Program-made: the position numbers and the translations under genes
In this document: one piece after another, positions 35,708 to 44,938 of the stretch
Layout of the letters: every line of letters starts with the position of its first letter
How positions within the stretch are numbered: the stretch's first letter is position 1
Origin: UBA11606 sp039188975
Lineage (GTDB): Bacteria; Actinomycetota; Acidimicrobiia; Acidimicrobiales; Aldehydirespiratoraceae
Direction of reading: 5' to 3'
Length of the DNA: 64,000 nt
Assembly (NCBI GenBank): GCA_039188975.1
Contig: JBCCYT010000003.1
Location: 9,040 to 73,039, forward strand
Notes under the pieces: model-generated
Databases searched by the model: none
What the model saw: only the letters and a program-made list of their open reading frames with translations
Told to the model about the DNA's origin: nothing

Positions 35708-36394
35708 ATGAGCGAACGCGAAGCCAAATCGATCGAGTGGGCCATCAAGGTCCAGGCCAGTCGGGCCGGTGGTGTCTTCTACTACGTGGTCCGCAGCGTT
35801 CTGCGCTGGACACTCATGCGGTGGCTCCGGGTCACGGTGGAGGGCAGGGAGCACTTGGCCCTCGACGGGCCGGTGATTCTGGCGCCGGTGCACCGCAGCA
35901 ATCTCGACTCGGTCCTCGTCGCTTGCACGGCCACGCGGCGAATCCGGGCCATCGGAAAGGAATCACTGTTCATCCATCCCGCGTTTGCCTGGGTGAACGC
36001 TGCGTTGGGTGCGATTCCGGTCCGGCGGGGCGAAGCAGACCGTCAGGCGATGAAGGCCTCCCAGGAGATCATCGGTGACGGAGCGATGATGATCGTTTTC
36101 CCGGAAGGAACCCGGCAGACCGGCTCGCAGGTACAGGGTGTGTTCGATGGCACGACCTACCTCGCGCAAAGGACTGGCGCCCCGATCATTCCGATCGGCA
36201 TCGGCGGCACGGAGGCGGCGATGGCGAGCGGATCGAAGGGCATTCGGCGAGTTCGCTGCTCGGTGGTCATCGGGCCGCCGATCGCCGCGCCCGTCGGCCG
36301 GCTGAGTCAGCCGCAGCGGCGCGAGTTCAGCGAGAACGTGGTGGTCGAGCTCCAGACCGCCTTCAACCGCGCTCAGGCGCTCGCAGGCGGCTGA
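35708..36394 (+). CDS. 1-acyl-glycerol-3-phosphate acyltransferase (PlsC family)
   Basis: 228 residues from ATG 35708, 16 nt after purH. The catalytic HX4D motif is HRSNLD, followed by the KESLF region, the substrate motif FPEGTRQ and IPIGIGG. The N-terminus has a hydrophobic stretch (FYYVVRSVLRWTLMRWL) for membrane association. PlsC-type enzymes make phosphatidic acid for phospholipid synthesis; related actinobacterial members act on other lipids, so the acceptor is inferred. Convergent with the tetR gene. Confidence 0.88.
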   Translation: MSEREAKSIEWAIKVQASRAGGVFYYVVRSVLRWTLMRWLRVTVEGREHLALDGPVILAPVHRSNLDSVLVACTATRRIRAIGKESLFIHPAFAWVNAALGAIPVRRGEADRQAMKASQEIIGDGAMMIVFPEGTRQTGSQVQGVFDGTTYLAQRTGAPIIPIGIGGTEAAMASGSKGIRRVRCSVVIGPPIAAPVGRLSQPQRREFSENVVVELQTAFNRAQALAGG

Positions 36395-36399
36395 CCCGC

Positions 36400-37188
36400 T
36401 CAGTCCGCTGCGAGGTGGTCGCCGGGAGGGGTTTCCTCGAAGAAAAAGCTGATGAGGGCATCGAGCCCGAGCGCAAACAGTGTCCATGGGTTGTCGTCAC
36501 CGTCGAGGCGGACAGCCATCGGATCGTGAGGTGACGTCGGAAACAGATAGCGCCTCGCGAGGCCCTCGCCGAGCGCACTGGCGAGCATGGTGTAGGCCCG
36601 CATGTTGTCGCCGCCGTCGACCGTGAAGCGAGGTCGATAGTTGAAGAGCTCCATGTACGGCTGGTGGATCGACCGGAGCGAGTCCTCCTCGAACTCGGTT
36701 TCGATTCGAGCCAACTCACTCAGCAGCTCTTCGTCGCGTTCTCCTTCGGGGAGCGACGCCAGCGAGCTGTGGACTGCGCTGGTGATCCACCATCGCCAGG
36801 AGTTCTGCACCGTTCGGGCGTTGGCTGCGCCGGCGATGCGGATCAGTTCCTGACGAGTCGCCGCCCGTTGCTCCGGCGTCCCGTGCAGTCCACTGATGTC
36901 GACCTCCGCCATCTCCTGGGTTGTCTCGTGGATCTCGTCGTCGTCGACGGGGTGACGGATGGCCTCGAAGAGAACGGCGCGGCGGAACGCCTCCTGCGGG
37001 GTCTGGGTCGCTTCACCTGCTTCGGCCCAGGCCGCGTATGCACTCGAGCGGGGCACGTCGGCGTCGATGTAGGCCGTCTCGAGGCTGACGGAGTCGAGTC
37101 CGACGGTCAGGCCTCGCTCTTGGAGTGCGGCGATGCCGGCATCGACCAGGCGTTGGCGCGTTTCCTCGCGCTTGGACGGGCGGGCCAT
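36400..37188 (-). CDS. TetR-family transcriptional regulator
   Basis: 262 residues from ATG 37188; a start at 37209 also exists, but TACCGT 6 nt before 37188 supports the shorter form as leaderless. The N-terminal HTH (KREETRQRLVDAGIAALQER, DSVSLETAYIDADVPRSSAY) is TetR-like although the second part is unusual. The C-terminal ligand domain is large and acidic. It reads away from icd; its targets are unknown. The inverted orientation to icd gives a shared 243-nt region between them. Confidence 0.75.
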   Translation of the reverse strand: MARPSKREETRQRLVDAGIAALQERGLTVGLDSVSLETAYIDADVPRSSAYAAWAEAGEATQTPQEAFRRAVLFEAIRHPVDDDEIHETTQEMAEVDISGLHGTPEQRAATRQELIRIAGAANARTVQNSWRWWITSAVHSSLASLPEGERDEELLSELARIETEFEEDSLRSIHQPYMELFNYRPRFTVDGGDNMRAYTMLASALGEGLARRYLFPTSPHDPMAVRLDGDDNPWTLFALGLDALISFFFEETPPGDHLAAD

Positions 37189-37418
37189 GTGGGCACGGTA
37201 GCGCTCCACGCCACCCGACTTGCAATCAGATCTCAGATGCCGTATCTCTAAATAGGGTTCGGGCCGCGGCGAGAGAGCGTGACCGGGCGGACGCGGCGGG
37301 TGACGGGCGTGGGGCCGACGGCGGAGCCGGCCCCACGCCGGCCGCCGAGAAATGCCGGTCCGGTTTGGAAATGCGCGAAATCAGACCGGAGTTCGGGGCT
37401 CTGGGCATGGCGGCCCGC

Positions 37419-37424
37419 TACGAT
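37419..37424 (+). promoter_or_regulatory. Candidate leaderless -10 of icd
   Basis: TACGAT lies 7 nt before ATG 37432. The upstream 200 nt contain no other gene that is convincing on either strand. Confidence 0.4.
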
Positions 37425-37431
37425 CCGCTCT

Positions 37432-38628
37432 ATGGCAGAGAAGATCACGATGCAGGACAACGGCACGCTTCACGTGCCGGACAACCCGATCATTCCGTTC
37501 ATCGAGGGCGATGGCACCGGCGTCGACATCTGGCCTGCCGCCAAGCTCGTGCTCGACGCTGCGGCCGCCAAGTACGGCAAGACCATCGAATGGATGGAAG
37601 TCCTCGCTGGCGAGAAGGCCTTCAACGAGACCGGCGACTGGCTGCCACAGGACACGATCGACAAGTTCGAGGAGTACCTGATCGGCATCAAGGGTCCGCT
37701 CACCACCCCGATCGGCGGCGGCTTCCGCAGCCTCAACGTCGCCATTCGTCAGATCATGGATCTCTACGTCTGCCTGCGTCCGGTGCGCTGGTTCAGCGGG
37801 GTGCCGTCGCCGGTCAAGGAACCGCAGCTCGTCGACATGGTGATCTTCCGCGAGAACACCGAGGACATCTACGCCGGCATGGAGGTCGAGGCGGGCACGC
37901 CCGAAGCGAAGCGGATGATCGAACTCCTCCATGATGCTTACGGCTGGGAGATTCGTGAGGATTCCGGTATCGGCATCAAGCCCATCTCGAAGACCGGCTC
38001 GCAGCGCCTGCAGCGGGCGTCGATCGAGTACGCGATCAAGCGCAACCGCAAGCGGGTGCACTGGGTGCACAAGGGCAACATCATGAAGTTCACCGAGGGT
38101 GCCTTCCAGAAGTGGGGCTACGACCTCGTCCGCGAGGAGTACTCCGATGTGGCCGTCGGCTGGGAAGACTGCGGCGGCGACCCGGGCGACAAGATCCTCG
38201 TGCAGGATGCCATCGCCGACATCGCTCTCCAGCAGGTGCTGACCCGTCCGGCCGAGTTCGACGTCATCGCCACCATGAACCTCAACGGCGACTACCTCTC
38301 CGACGCCCTGGCCGCCCAGGTCGGTGGCATCGGCATCGCGCCGGGCGCAAACATCAACTACATGACCGGTCACGGCGTGTTCGAGGCCACCCATGGCACC
38401 GCCCCCAAGTACGCCGGTCAAGACAAGGTCAACCCGTCGTCGGTGCTGCTCTCGGGCGTCATGATGTTCGAGCATCTGGGCTGGCAAGACGCGGCCGACG
38501 ACATCATCCGTGCGGTCGAGGCCACCATCGGCGACAAGGTCGTCACCTATGACTTCGCCCGTCTCATGGACGGCGCAACCGAGGTGAAGTGCTCGGAGTT
38601 CGCCAGCGCCATCGTCGACCGTCTCTGA
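37432..38628 (+). CDS. icd: NADP-dependent isocitrate dehydrogenase
   Basis: 398 residues from ATG 37432 (a Met 6 codons later is possible). E. coli-type homodimeric enzyme: FIEGDGTGVDIWPAAKLVLD, the phosphorylatable-Ser region GGGFRSLNVAIRQ, RPVRWFSGVPSPVKEP, MVIFRENTEDIYAG, and the Mg-binding ILVQDAIADIALQQVL. C-terminal ATHGTAPKYAGQDKVNPSS contacts NADP (Lys and Tyr side). It oxidises isocitrate to 2-oxoglutarate. A 7-bp-stem hairpin lies just after the stop. Confidence 0.96.
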   Translation: MAEKITMQDNGTLHVPDNPIIPFIEGDGTGVDIWPAAKLVLDAAAAKYGKTIEWMEVLAGEKAFNETGDWLPQDTIDKFEEYLIGIKGPLTTPIGGGFRSLNVAIRQIMDLYVCLRPVRWFSGVPSPVKEPQLVDMVIFRENTEDIYAGMEVEAGTPEAKRMIELLHDAYGWEIREDSGIGIKPISKTGSQRLQRASIEYAIKRNRKRVHWVHKGNIMKFTEGAFQKWGYDLVREEYSDVAVGWEDCGGDPGDKILVQDAIADIALQQVLTRPAEFDVIATMNLNGDYLSDALAAQVGGIGIAPGANINYMTGHGVFEATHGTAPKYAGQDKVNPSSVLLSGVMMFEHLGWQDAADDIIRAVEATIGDKVVTYDFARLMDGATEVKCSEFASAIVDRL

Positions 38629-38637
38629 CGGTCGGTC

Positions 38638-38664
38638 CCTTCGGCACAACGGCCACACCGAAGG
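38638..38664 (+). terminator. Candidate terminator after icd
   Basis: CCTTCGG (38638-38644) pairs with CCGAAGG (38658-38664), 13-nt loop, beginning 9 nt after the icd stop. No U-run follows, as is common in high-GC actinobacteria. Confidence 0.45.
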
Positions 38665-38751
38665 TTCAGCCCACGCGCTGAGCGCAGGTTTCGACGCCCT
38701 CGACCTCTCGCTCAGGGCCGGCGCGAGGCATCTTCGGCGCTTCCGACGCAA

Positions 38752-40551
38752 ATGGCGCGTTCGGAGTGCCGCGACGCCGGTACCGTGCCAGGAGTGGTGG
38801 ACGCGGAGGCGAGCGACGAACACATGTGGCGGCGGGGCGGTCGCCTCATCATGCGGTCGCTACGGGCGTACCCATGGCTCCACGCCGCATCGATGATCGG
38901 TGCCGTGGGCTTCGTCGCGGCCTCCATCGGGGGTGCCTGGGTGCTCCGAGCGGCGACCGACGATCTGGTCGTGCCTGCCTTCGAGGACGGCTCGGTCGAA
39001 CAGGCCGACATCTGGGCGGTCATGTTCTTGATCATCGTCGTGTCCGTCGGCCGCGGCATCGGCGTCATGATGCGACGCTGGTACCTCTCGCTGGCGGAAA
39101 ACAAGACGCAACGCGACTGGCGCCGGCACCTCGTGCATCACTACCTCGACGTGCCGCTGCGCTTCCACCGAGAGCGTCCAACCGGCGAGCTCCTCGCCCA
39201 CGCCGACATCGATCTCACGACGGCGACCATGGTGCTCAAACCGCTTGCCTTCTCGTTGAGTGCGCTCGTTTTGGTGATCATCGCGGTGATCACCCTCTTC
39301 ATCATCCACCCTCTCATCGCTCTCCTCGGCGTTGTGCTGTTCCCCCTCCTGCTCGTTCTCAGCCAGGTGTACACCAACCTGGTCGAAGCACCGTCGGCGC
39401 GGGCCCAGCAGGCCGTCGGTGACGTTGCATCGGTCGCCCACGAGAGCTTCGAAGGTGCGCTCGTCGTGAAGACCCTCGGCCGCGAACCCGCTGAGGTCGA
39501 GCGGATGCGGGCGGCGTCAGCGACGCTGCGCAAGGAGCGCCTCGTGGTCGGCCGGGTCCGGGCCTTCTTTGAACCCACCATCGATGCGCTCCCAAACATC
39601 GGGATCGTGCTCTTGTTGCTCATGGGGAGCTGGCTCGTCTCGGAGGGGTCGGCCACCCCGGGCGATCTCGTGCTGGCGGCAGTCGTGTTTGGTCTCCTTT
39701 CGACCCCACTGCGCGTCTTCGGCTTCTTCTTGCAGGAGATGCCGAGGTCGGTCGTGGCCCTCGAACGAGTCGATCGGGTGATGGCCGAGCCGGTCGAAGA
39801 CCGTTCTGGCTCGGTGACGCTGCCGGACGGCGCGGTCGATGTGCGCACGACCGGTCTCGCCGTCCGTTACGCCGACAACGAGGTGCTCCGAGGTGTCGAC
39901 CTCCATGTGCCGGCCGGAACGACGGCAGCACTCGTCGGCGCAACCGGGTCCGGGAAGTCGACGCTGCTGGAGTCGATCGCCGGCCTCCTCGATCCCGATC
40001 GCGGAAGTGTGGAACTCGGCGGTGCCGCGGTCGACGACGTCGCCGTTGCCGATTGGACCGACGCCGTCGCAATCGCCTTCCAGGAGTCGTTTCTGTTCAC
40101 CGACTCGATCACCGAGAATGTGTCGCTGGGCGATGCCACTGACGAGGTTGACCGAACCTTGGAGCTCGCCCGCGCCGCAACGTTCGTGGCCGAGCTCGCC
40201 GATGGAGAAGCGACGGTCGTTGGTGAACGAGGCACGACGCTGTCGGGAGGACAGCGGCAGCGGGTGGCGTTGGCTCGGGCCTTGGCCCGACGCCCCAAGG
40301 TGCTGTTGCTCGACGACGCCACGAGCGCCGTCGATCCGTTGGTGGAAGCGGAGATACTCGATGGGCTGGGCGCAGCGCTCGACATGACGGTGCTCGTGGT
40401 GGCCCATCGCATTTCGACGATTTTGCTGGCCGACACCGTCATCTATGTCGACGACGGCCGAGTGGTCGCCACCGGCACCCATCACGAACTGCTCGAGCGC
40501 GACGACTACCGCGCCCTCGTCACCGCCTACGAGCAAGGTGATGGCGCATGA
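38752..40551 (+). CDS. ABC exporter half-transporter, degenerate Walker-B subunit
   Basis: 599 residues from ATG 38752 (GTG 38794 is an alternative). Six-helix transmembrane domain (about 45-320), then nucleotide-binding domain: Walker A GATGSGKST near 396, canonical signature LSGGQRQ near 497, Walker B VLLLDDATS near 517 with Asp in place of the catalytic Glu, and AHRIS. Its stop overlaps the start of the next ABC gene. This Asp is typical of the non-hydrolytic site of heterodimeric exporters such as TM287/288 or BmrCD. Cargo (drug or lipid) is unknown. Confidence 0.9.
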   Translation: MARSECRDAGTVPGVVDAEASDEHMWRRGGRLIMRSLRAYPWLHAASMIGAVGFVAASIGGAWVLRAATDDLVVPAFEDGSVEQADIWAVMFLIIVVSVGRGIGVMMRRWYLSLAENKTQRDWRRHLVHHYLDVPLRFHRERPTGELLAHADIDLTTATMVLKPLAFSLSALVLVIIAVITLFIIHPLIALLGVVLFPLLLVLSQVYTNLVEAPSARAQQAVGDVASVAHESFEGALVVKTLGREPAEVERMRAASATLRKERLVVGRVRAFFEPTIDALPNIGIVLLLLMGSWLVSEGSATPGDLVLAAVVFGLLSTPLRVFGFFLQEMPRSVVALERVDRVMAEPVEDRSGSVTLPDGAVDVRTTGLAVRYADNEVLRGVDLHVPAGTTAALVGATGSGKSTLLESIAGLLDPDRGSVELGGAAVDDVAVADWTDAVAIAFQESFLFTDSITENVSLGDATDEVDRTLELARAATFVAELADGEATVVGERGTTLSGGQRQRVALARALARRPKVLLLDDATSAVDPLVEAEILDGLGAALDMTVLVVAHRISTILLADTVIYVDDGRVVATGTHHELLERDDYRALVTAYEQGDGA

Positions 40552-42380
40552 GCGAACCGCTCGACCTTCCCGCGCTCGACGAAGCCGCGTCGTTGCTCGA
40601 CGACGAGCGCCCCTCGATCGGGGCACTGGACGTCATGCGGCGAGGCGTCAGGGTTTCGCCGGAGCTGCGGGCCGGTCTCGGGATCACCGTCGTGATGGCA
40701 TTGACAGCGGCGGTCGGGCGGCTCGTCGTCCCGATCCTCACCCAGCTCATCCTCGACAACGGCGTGCTCGGCGACGAGGGCTACCAGGCCGGCTACGTCT
40801 GGACCGCGAGCATCGTCGCGCTGATCATCGTGCTCGTTGTCGCCGGCGCTAGCCGGGTCGCGTTGATTCGGCTCGTCGACATGGCCGAGACCGTGTTGAT
40901 GAATCTGCGAGTGCGGGTGTTCGAACACATCCACCGACTGAGCATGGCCGACCACACCGAGAGCCGACGAGGCGTCTTGGTCGCTCGGGTCACCTCCGAC
41001 GTCGAGGCGCTGGCTCGTTTCACGCAGTGGGGGTTGATCAGCTGGATCATCGACACTGCGATCATCGCCGGCACGTTGATGGTGATGGCGTGGTACAGCT
41101 GGCAACTCACCTTGATGGTCGTCGTGGTGCACGTGCCGCTCATTCCCTTCCTGCGCTGGGTCCAACGCAGCCAGTTCATCTCCTATGGCAAGGTCCGAAG
41201 CCGGGTCGCGGAAACCCTGGGTCAGGTGTCTGAAGCGGTCACCGGCGCGCAGGTGATTCGGGCGTACGGCTACAGCGAACCGGTCCGTGACCGGCTCGAC
41301 GATGCGATCGAGCGTCAGTTCGCACAGCAACAGCGCAGCCAGGTGTGGTTCGCGTGCATGCTCCCGGTCGTCGACATCGTGTCATCGATTGCGCTCGCGA
41401 TCTCGGTTGGCGTCGGCGTGTGGTGGCGTGACGACCTCGGTCTCGATGCGGGCGAACTCGTGGCCTTCATCTTCCTGGTCAACTTGATGTTGCAGCCGAT
41501 CGCCCAACTCGGCGAGGTCCTCGATCAGACCCAGACCGCGCTCGCCGGCTGGTGGAAGGTGCTGCGGGTGCTGGATGTGCCGGTCGACGTCGTCGAACCG
41601 TCCGACGGCGTGCCCCTCCCCTCCGGGCCGCTCGGCATCGAGCTCGAACAGGTCGAGTTTTCGTACCGGACCGGCCCGCCGGTGCTTCATGGCGTGGATC
41701 TCACGATTCCTGCCGAGTCCGTGGTCGCCATCGTGGGGGAGACCGGTTCAGGCAAGACCACAAGTGCTCGGCTCGTGACCCGATTGGCAGACCCGACCGC
41801 CGGTACGGTCCGTATCGGCGGTATCGACCTCCGCTCGGTCAGTCCTGACGCCCGCCGGGCGGCGATTCGTATGGTTCCCCAGGACGGGTTCCTGTTCGAC
41901 GTCTCGATTCGCGACAACATCCGCTTCGGTCGTCCCGATGCTGTCGATGCCGACGTCGACGCGGCGATCGATGCCCTCGAGCTGCGCGACTGGGTGTCCA
42001 GCTTGCCGGAAGGGCTCGACACGGTGGTCGGCGAGCGTGGCGGTCGGCTGTCCGTGGGCGAGCGACAGCTCGTGGCGCTGGCTCGCGCCCAGGTCGCCGA
42101 TCCCGGGTTGCTCATTCTCGACGAGGCGACGTCGGCAGTGGATCCGGAGACCGAGGAGGCGCTGGCTGCGGCGCTCGACCGGCTGGCGAGCGGTCGCACC
42201 ATGGTGTCGATCGCCCATCGCTTGTCGACCGCGGAACGCGCTGATGTGGTCGTCGTCTTCGACGCAGGACGCATCGTTCAAGTCGGCCCGCACCGCGAGT
42301 TGGTCGAGCAGCCTGGCGTGTATCAGACGCTGTACGAGTCCTGGATCGGCAACACTCGATCCGGAAGCTCATCGTCGTGA
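40548..42380 (+). CDS. ABC exporter half-transporter, catalytic partner
   Basis: 610 residues, ATGA overlap with the preceding subunit. Transmembrane domain (about 45-330), Walker A GETGSGKTT near 397, a non-standard signature LSVGERQ near 501, Walker B LLILDEATS with catalytic Glu, and AHRLS. Paired with the upstream subunit, this one's Walker motifs and the partner's LSGGQ make the competent site. The last 58 nt overlap the converging GT87 gene. Confidence 0.9.
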   Translation: MSEPLDLPALDEAASLLDDERPSIGALDVMRRGVRVSPELRAGLGITVVMALTAAVGRLVVPILTQLILDNGVLGDEGYQAGYVWTASIVALIIVLVVAGASRVALIRLVDMAETVLMNLRVRVFEHIHRLSMADHTESRRGVLVARVTSDVEALARFTQWGLISWIIDTAIIAGTLMVMAWYSWQLTLMVVVVHVPLIPFLRWVQRSQFISYGKVRSRVAETLGQVSEAVTGAQVIRAYGYSEPVRDRLDDAIERQFAQQQRSQVWFACMLPVVDIVSSIALAISVGVGVWWRDDLGLDAGELVAFIFLVNLMLQPIAQLGEVLDQTQTALAGWWKVLRVLDVPVDVVEPSDGVPLPSGPLGIELEQVEFSYRTGPPVLHGVDLTIPAESVVAIVGETGSGKTTSARLVTRLADPTAGTVRIGGIDLRSVSPDARRAAIRMVPQDGFLFDVSIRDNIRFGRPDAVDADVDAAIDALELRDWVSSLPEGLDTVVGERGGRLSVGERQLVALARAQVADPGLLILDEATSAVDPETEEALAAALDRLASGRTMVSIAHRLSTAERADVVVVFDAGRIVQVGPHRELVEQPGVYQTLYESWIGNTRSGSSSS

Positions 42381-43555
42381 CCTGACCGACCGGTGAGCCG
42401 CGTCACGGTGAGCCCCAGAACGGTGAACACCACGATGATCAGGGGGCTGACGTCGGCGATGTGGCGGGCGAGGTGAAGAAGTCCGCTCGCCCACAGGAGG
42501 GCGATGCCGGTCGGTGAGAGCTGACGTCGGTCAGCCAACACCACGACCGAGAAGATCAGCAACGAACTGTCGTAGTAGATGGCGTGCGGGCCCAGAAGGG
42601 TCAGTGCCGCGGTGGTAATCGCCATTCGGCCGGCGAGGTCGATTGGTCGGCGCCACCACAGCGCCATGAGCCCGACCACGATCGCCGTAGAGACGGCTGC
42701 TCCGGCCCCAACCGCAACGGTCGACTCGCCAAACAGCGCAACGAGAACGCCGATCGGTGCGATCTCGTTCATGGCGTTGACCTCGGCGTCGGCCTCGAGC
42801 AGCGGTCGCACGCCGTCGTACCACGTCGTGATCCAACCCGGCCCGACGAGCGCGGCATTGGCGATCCACACCAGGCCGGCGCCGATCGCCGCCGTCGCAA
42901 GGGTGCGAAAGCGGCGATCGAGAAGTGCGAGGCCGAGCATCGGTAGCGCGTACTGCGGCCGGAACAGCAGCAACGCCAGCGCAAGGCCTGCGATGTCGTC
43001 TCGATCTTCGTGCCATGCCCGCCAGGCGACAGCGATGAGGAGAAGGGACAGTGCCGTGTTCTGCCCACCGGTCATGCCGACGAAGACCGGGTACGTCGTC
43101 ATCGAGGCGGCGGTCGCGAGCGTGACCCGGTTTCGAAGGATCGGCACCACTGGTCGCAGCAGCGACAACGCCCCGACGAGGGCACCGATCATCACCGCGG
43201 TGTGGGCCACATAGGCAAGCCGGTACGGAACCGCCGACAGGGGCGAGTAGGCGGCTGCGACGTGGGGCGCATACGGATACATGATGAAGCCGTCTTCGTC
43301 GCCCAGCAGGCCCGCTTGCGCCGCCTCTTGCACGATGGGTTCATACAATCGGTCGATGTCGCCGTCGGCGACGATCGTTCCTGCGCCGTAGAAGGCGGGA
43401 AAGTCGCCGCCGATCCGGCCGGTTGCCGTTGTCGATCCGGTGCCGCTCAGCAGCACGAAGAGGAACGCCACGCTGAGCGCGACGAGAAGCACCACGGGGT
43501 ACACCCGCAGCCGTTGTTCCCATGCATCGTTGAGGGGGGTCCCATGCGCGGCCAC
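42323..43555 (-). CDS. GT87-like polyprenol-phosphate-mannose-dependent mannosyltransferase
   Basis: 410 residues with about ten membrane segments. The GGDFPAFYGAGTIVADGD loop after the first helix holds the catalytic acidic residue of the DUF2029/GT87 family, and FRPQYALPML lies in a later loop. Such GT-C enzymes add mannose from a polyprenol carrier to envelope glycolipids. Acceptor unknown. The 3' end overlaps the ABC gene tail-to-tail by 58 nt, so both C-termini are coded by the same DNA. Confidence 0.8.
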   Translation of the reverse strand: MAAHGTPLNDAWEQRLRVYPVVLLVALSVAFLFVLLSGTGSTTATGRIGGDFPAFYGAGTIVADGDIDRLYEPIVQEAAQAGLLGDEDGFIMYPYAPHVAAAYSPLSAVPYRLAYVAHTAVMIGALVGALSLLRPVVPILRNRVTLATAASMTTYPVFVGMTGGQNTALSLLLIAVAWRAWHEDRDDIAGLALALLLFRPQYALPMLGLALLDRRFRTLATAAIGAGLVWIANAALVGPGWITTWYDGVRPLLEADAEVNAMNEIAPIGVLVALFGESTVAVGAGAAVSTAIVVGLMALWWRRPIDLAGRMAITTAALTLLGPHAIYYDSSLLIFSVVVLADRRQLSPTGIALLWASGLLHLARHIADVSPLIIVVFTVLGLTVTRLTGRSGHDDELPDRVLPIQDSYSV

Positions 43556-43593
43556 AACACGTCAATCGGCCGATGCGCTCGCCGAGATGAGGT

Positions 43594-44805
43594 TCAGTGG
43601 CGAGCGCGGCTTCGTTTCACGGCATACATCGCGTCGTCGGCTGTGGCCAACAGACGCGAAGCCGTCGGTGAGTCGCCGGTGGCGGCCACCCCGATCGAGA
43701 CGTCGACCTCGACGATCTCATCAGCGGCGACGATCGGCTCGATGAGCGCCGCCCGGATCGTGGAGCTGACCTCCCGTGCGTGTTCATAGCTGCTTTGCGG
43801 CAGCACGATCACGAACTCGTCGCCGCCCAAGCGGCCGACCAGATCGACCGGTCGGATCGAACGCTCCAGCCGGCGGGCGACCTCGATCAGGACCTGGTCA
43901 CCTGCAGCGTGCCCGAGCCGATCGTTGATCGGTTTGAAACCGTCGAGGTCGCAAAAGAGCATCACGACTTCGTGCTGGAACCCGTCGTCGACGAGCGTGT
44001 CCAGCCGAGCGAGCAACGCGCGACGGTTGAGCAGACCGGTCAACGCATCGTGCTCGGCCATGTGACGCAGAGCCCGCTGGGTGTTCTTGAGGTCGGTGAT
44101 GTCGGTGGCCGACAGGGTGTACCCCTGTTGCAGCGCGTCACCGCGCAGATCGGCGATCTGCACATCGAGATGCACGGTGGAACCGTCCATGCGCTCCGCC
44201 CTCACCTCCAGGTGTGCGGTGTCGCCCATCGTGGCGAGCGTGTCTCGAAATGTCGGGCGGTCCTCGGGCAACAGGATCTCGTCGAACGCCGCCCCCAGGA
44301 GCTCTGCGCTGTCGAGGCCGAGCGTTCGTGCGACCTCGGCATTGATCGAGCGAATCTCTCCGAACTCGTCGAGCGAGGCCAGAATGATGTGGGCGTGATG
44401 GACCTGGGCTCGCAGACGCTCATGGCTACCCGCCCCGAGCTCCAGCGCTTGTCGGTCCTCGGTCAGACGCATCACGGTGACGATGCGCGGTTGGCCATTG
44501 ATGTCGAGAAGTCGGCCCCGAACCTCGATCGGCCGCCAGCGATCTTGTCGGTCGCGAATCCGTACGTCGATCAGGTCGCCGATACCGGCGTCATCAGCGA
44601 TCGTCGCCATGCCGTTGATCACGGTGGCGTGATCATCGGGGTGCAGCATCTCGAACATGGACAAGCCCATGTCGGTCTCGGGATCCAACCCGCTGAACTC
44701 GATCGCCGCGTCGTTGACCCACAGGATCGAGCCATCGACATCTGCCACCAGCACGGGGTCAGGAAGCCGTTCGAGGATGACGTCGAGGTCGCGGGGACGA
44801 TCCAT
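43594..44805 (-). CDS. PAS-PAS-GGDEF diguanylate cyclase
   Basis: 403 residues from ATG 44805. First PAS about 5-115 (LPDPVLVADVDGSILWVND), second about 130-235 (LASLDEFGEIRSINAEVART), then GGDEF (about 240-400) with LTGLLNRRALL, an intact RLGGDEFVIVL and an inhibitory I-site RPVD five residues upstream. No membrane helix, so it is a cytoplasmic sensor producing c-di-GMP. It could work against the CHASE-EAL protein at 417. It diverges from mdh with a 133-nt gap. Confidence 0.9.
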   Translation of the reverse strand: MDRPRDLDVILERLPDPVLVADVDGSILWVNDAAIEFSGLDPETDMGLSMFEMLHPDDHATVINGMATIADDAGIGDLIDVRIRDRQDRWRPIEVRGRLLDINGQPRIVTVMRLTEDRQALELGAGSHERLRAQVHHAHIILASLDEFGEIRSINAEVARTLGLDSAELLGAAFDEILLPEDRPTFRDTLATMGDTAHLEVRAERMDGSTVHLDVQIADLRGDALQQGYTLSATDITDLKNTQRALRHMAEHDALTGLLNRRALLARLDTLVDDGFQHEVVMLFCDLDGFKPINDRLGHAAGDQVLIEVARRLERSIRPVDLVGRLGGDEFVIVLPQSSYEHAREVSSTIRAALIEPIVAADEIVEVDVSIGVAATGDSPTASRLLATADDAMYAVKRSRARH

Positions 44806-44938
44806 GCCAGCAGCTTCGGCTGAAGTCAGCGTCGTAGAAGCCCTTTGATCCCGCACTGTTCGGCCAACCTTACGCCCTGCCGCCGGCCGCTGGTAGCGTG
44901 CCATCCGAATTCGAATCGTCCTCTCACGGAGACAAACC

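Noticed and set aside
37250..37431. N-terminal extension of icd by about 50 residues
   Set aside because: The extension is Arg/Pro-rich and unlike any Icd; ATG 37432 gives the normal N-terminus.
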